Positions 63,765 through 64,000 of a stretch of DNA of 64,000 nucleotides are shown in pieces (within the stretch, counting starts at the first letter, position 1; every line of letters begins with the position of its first letter). Source of the DNA: Sagittula stellata E-37 (GTDB taxonomy: Bacteria > Pseudomonadota > Alphaproteobacteria > Rhodobacterales > Rhodobacteraceae); contig NZ_CP155729.1 of assembly GCF_039724765.1 (NCBI RefSeq), positions 2,737,501-2,801,500 of the forward strand, given 5' to 3'. A program made the translations under genes and the position numbers. Under the pieces are notes generated by a model that ran no database searches, had not been told where the DNA came from, and worked only from the letters and a program-made list of their open reading frames with translations.

Positions 63765-64000
63765 GCCGGCACCGCGCTGAGCGCCATCGCCGCCCGGATC
63801 AGCGACAGATCGGAACCGCGCGGCCCGATCAGCGAGACGCCGTAGGGCGCACCGTCCACCTTGCGCGCAGGCATCACCACCTGCGGCAGCCCCGCCAGTC
63901 CCGCAACGCACAACAGCCGCATGGCGTCGTGGCGGAAGCCGTCGAAGACCTCGACAGGCGCATCCAGCCGGAATGGCGCGTCATGCACGACTGGCGCCAA
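63761..64000 (-). CDS. Amidase, C-terminal part (truncated by window edge)
   Basis: The last 79 codons of an amidase-like gene whose start is beyond the right edge. The visible C-terminus (LLCVAGLAGLPQVVMPARK, PYGVSLIGPRGSDLSLIRAA) is the typical end of amidase-signature enzymes, where GLPQVxxP and the G-P-R-G-S-D segment occur. It is coupled to the RidA gene by ATGA. With the amidase at 61943 it makes two amidases in the same neighbourhood. Confidence 0.8.
   Translation of the reverse strand: MAPVVHDAPFRLDAPVEVFDGFRHDAMRLLCVAGLAGLPQVVMPARKVDGAPYGVSLIGPRGSDLSLIRAAMALSAVPA

Overview
The window is GC-rich, gene-dense chromosomal DNA from an alphaproteobacterium, almost certainly a member of the Rhodobacterales (Roseobacter/Rhodobacter group). 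The pointers are: an iscR-iscS-sufB...sufC-sufD...sufS operon under an Irr-type ICE palindrome, an opgG-opgI-opgH-opgC glucan operon, a trgA-trgB-cysK tellurite-resistance block, a zwf-pgl-pgi operon, and an endolysin/holin pair of the kind that releases gene transfer agents. I see no integrase, transposase, CRISPR array, rRNA or plasmid function. It reads as core genome, with a catabolic block at the right end as the most accessory part.

Layout. 1-2.2 kb: 5' part of ccmF (cytochrome c maturation) and the endolysin/holin lysis pair. 2.3-3.6 kb: a cupin and an exported acidic PRC-barrel protein. 3.8-7.7 kb: zwf-pgl-pgi (upper Entner-Doudoroff/pentose phosphate) with a perfect 16-bp LacI-type palindrome ahead of zwf. 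7.9-13.9 kb: an orphan radical SAM protein, a nucleoside hydrolase, an acetyltransferase, SelO, a DMT exporter and a Fur/Mur regulator. 14.1-21.1 kb: a tightly packed six-gene unit cfa-trgA-trgB-cysK-mscS-alaX on the minus strand. 21.3-25.2 kb: a lipoprotein, a photolyase, a small membrane protein, an AcuI-like reductase and a DinB protein. 25.8 kb: tRNA-Arg(CCG).

26.1-35.2 kb: the complete iscR/iscS/suf Fe-S cluster operon, minus strand, with six embedded genes of unclear role. These include a 39-codon ORF joined by stop/start overlaps to both neighbours. The promoter is readable: -35 and -10 hexamers spaced by 17 bp, with a perfect ICE/Irr palindrome over the -10. A second ICE-like core lies inside iscS in a patch of rare AT-rich codons. 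The IscR lacks the usual three cysteine ligands.

35.3-46.5 kb: housekeeping genes (alpha/beta hydrolase, HD phosphohydrolase, lpdA, DUF924, MFS, queA, a large AsmA/DUF3971 protein, a one-Cys PrxQ, a DUF455 ferritin-like protein). 46.6-49.9 kb: an M23 peptidase overlapping a bactofilin gene (cell-shape module) and a periplasmic ClpP-like protein. 50.2-55.0 kb: opgGIHC for osmoregulated periplasmic glucan synthesis and succinylation.

55.0-64.0 kb: a likely inducible catabolic block. A LysR regulator is divergent from a hydantoinase/dihydropyrimidinase, an Asp/Glu-racemase-fold enzyme, a complete DctPQM TRAP transporter and an amidase. Facing them are a RidA-family protein and a second amidase that runs off the end. 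Together they suggest uptake and ring-opening/deamidation of a cyclic amide or ureide, but the substrate cannot be read from sequence. The strongest candidates for something not yet described are the accessory genes inside the suf operon with its second ICE-like site, the hydantoinase/racemase/TRAP/amidase block, and the orphan radical SAM protein.
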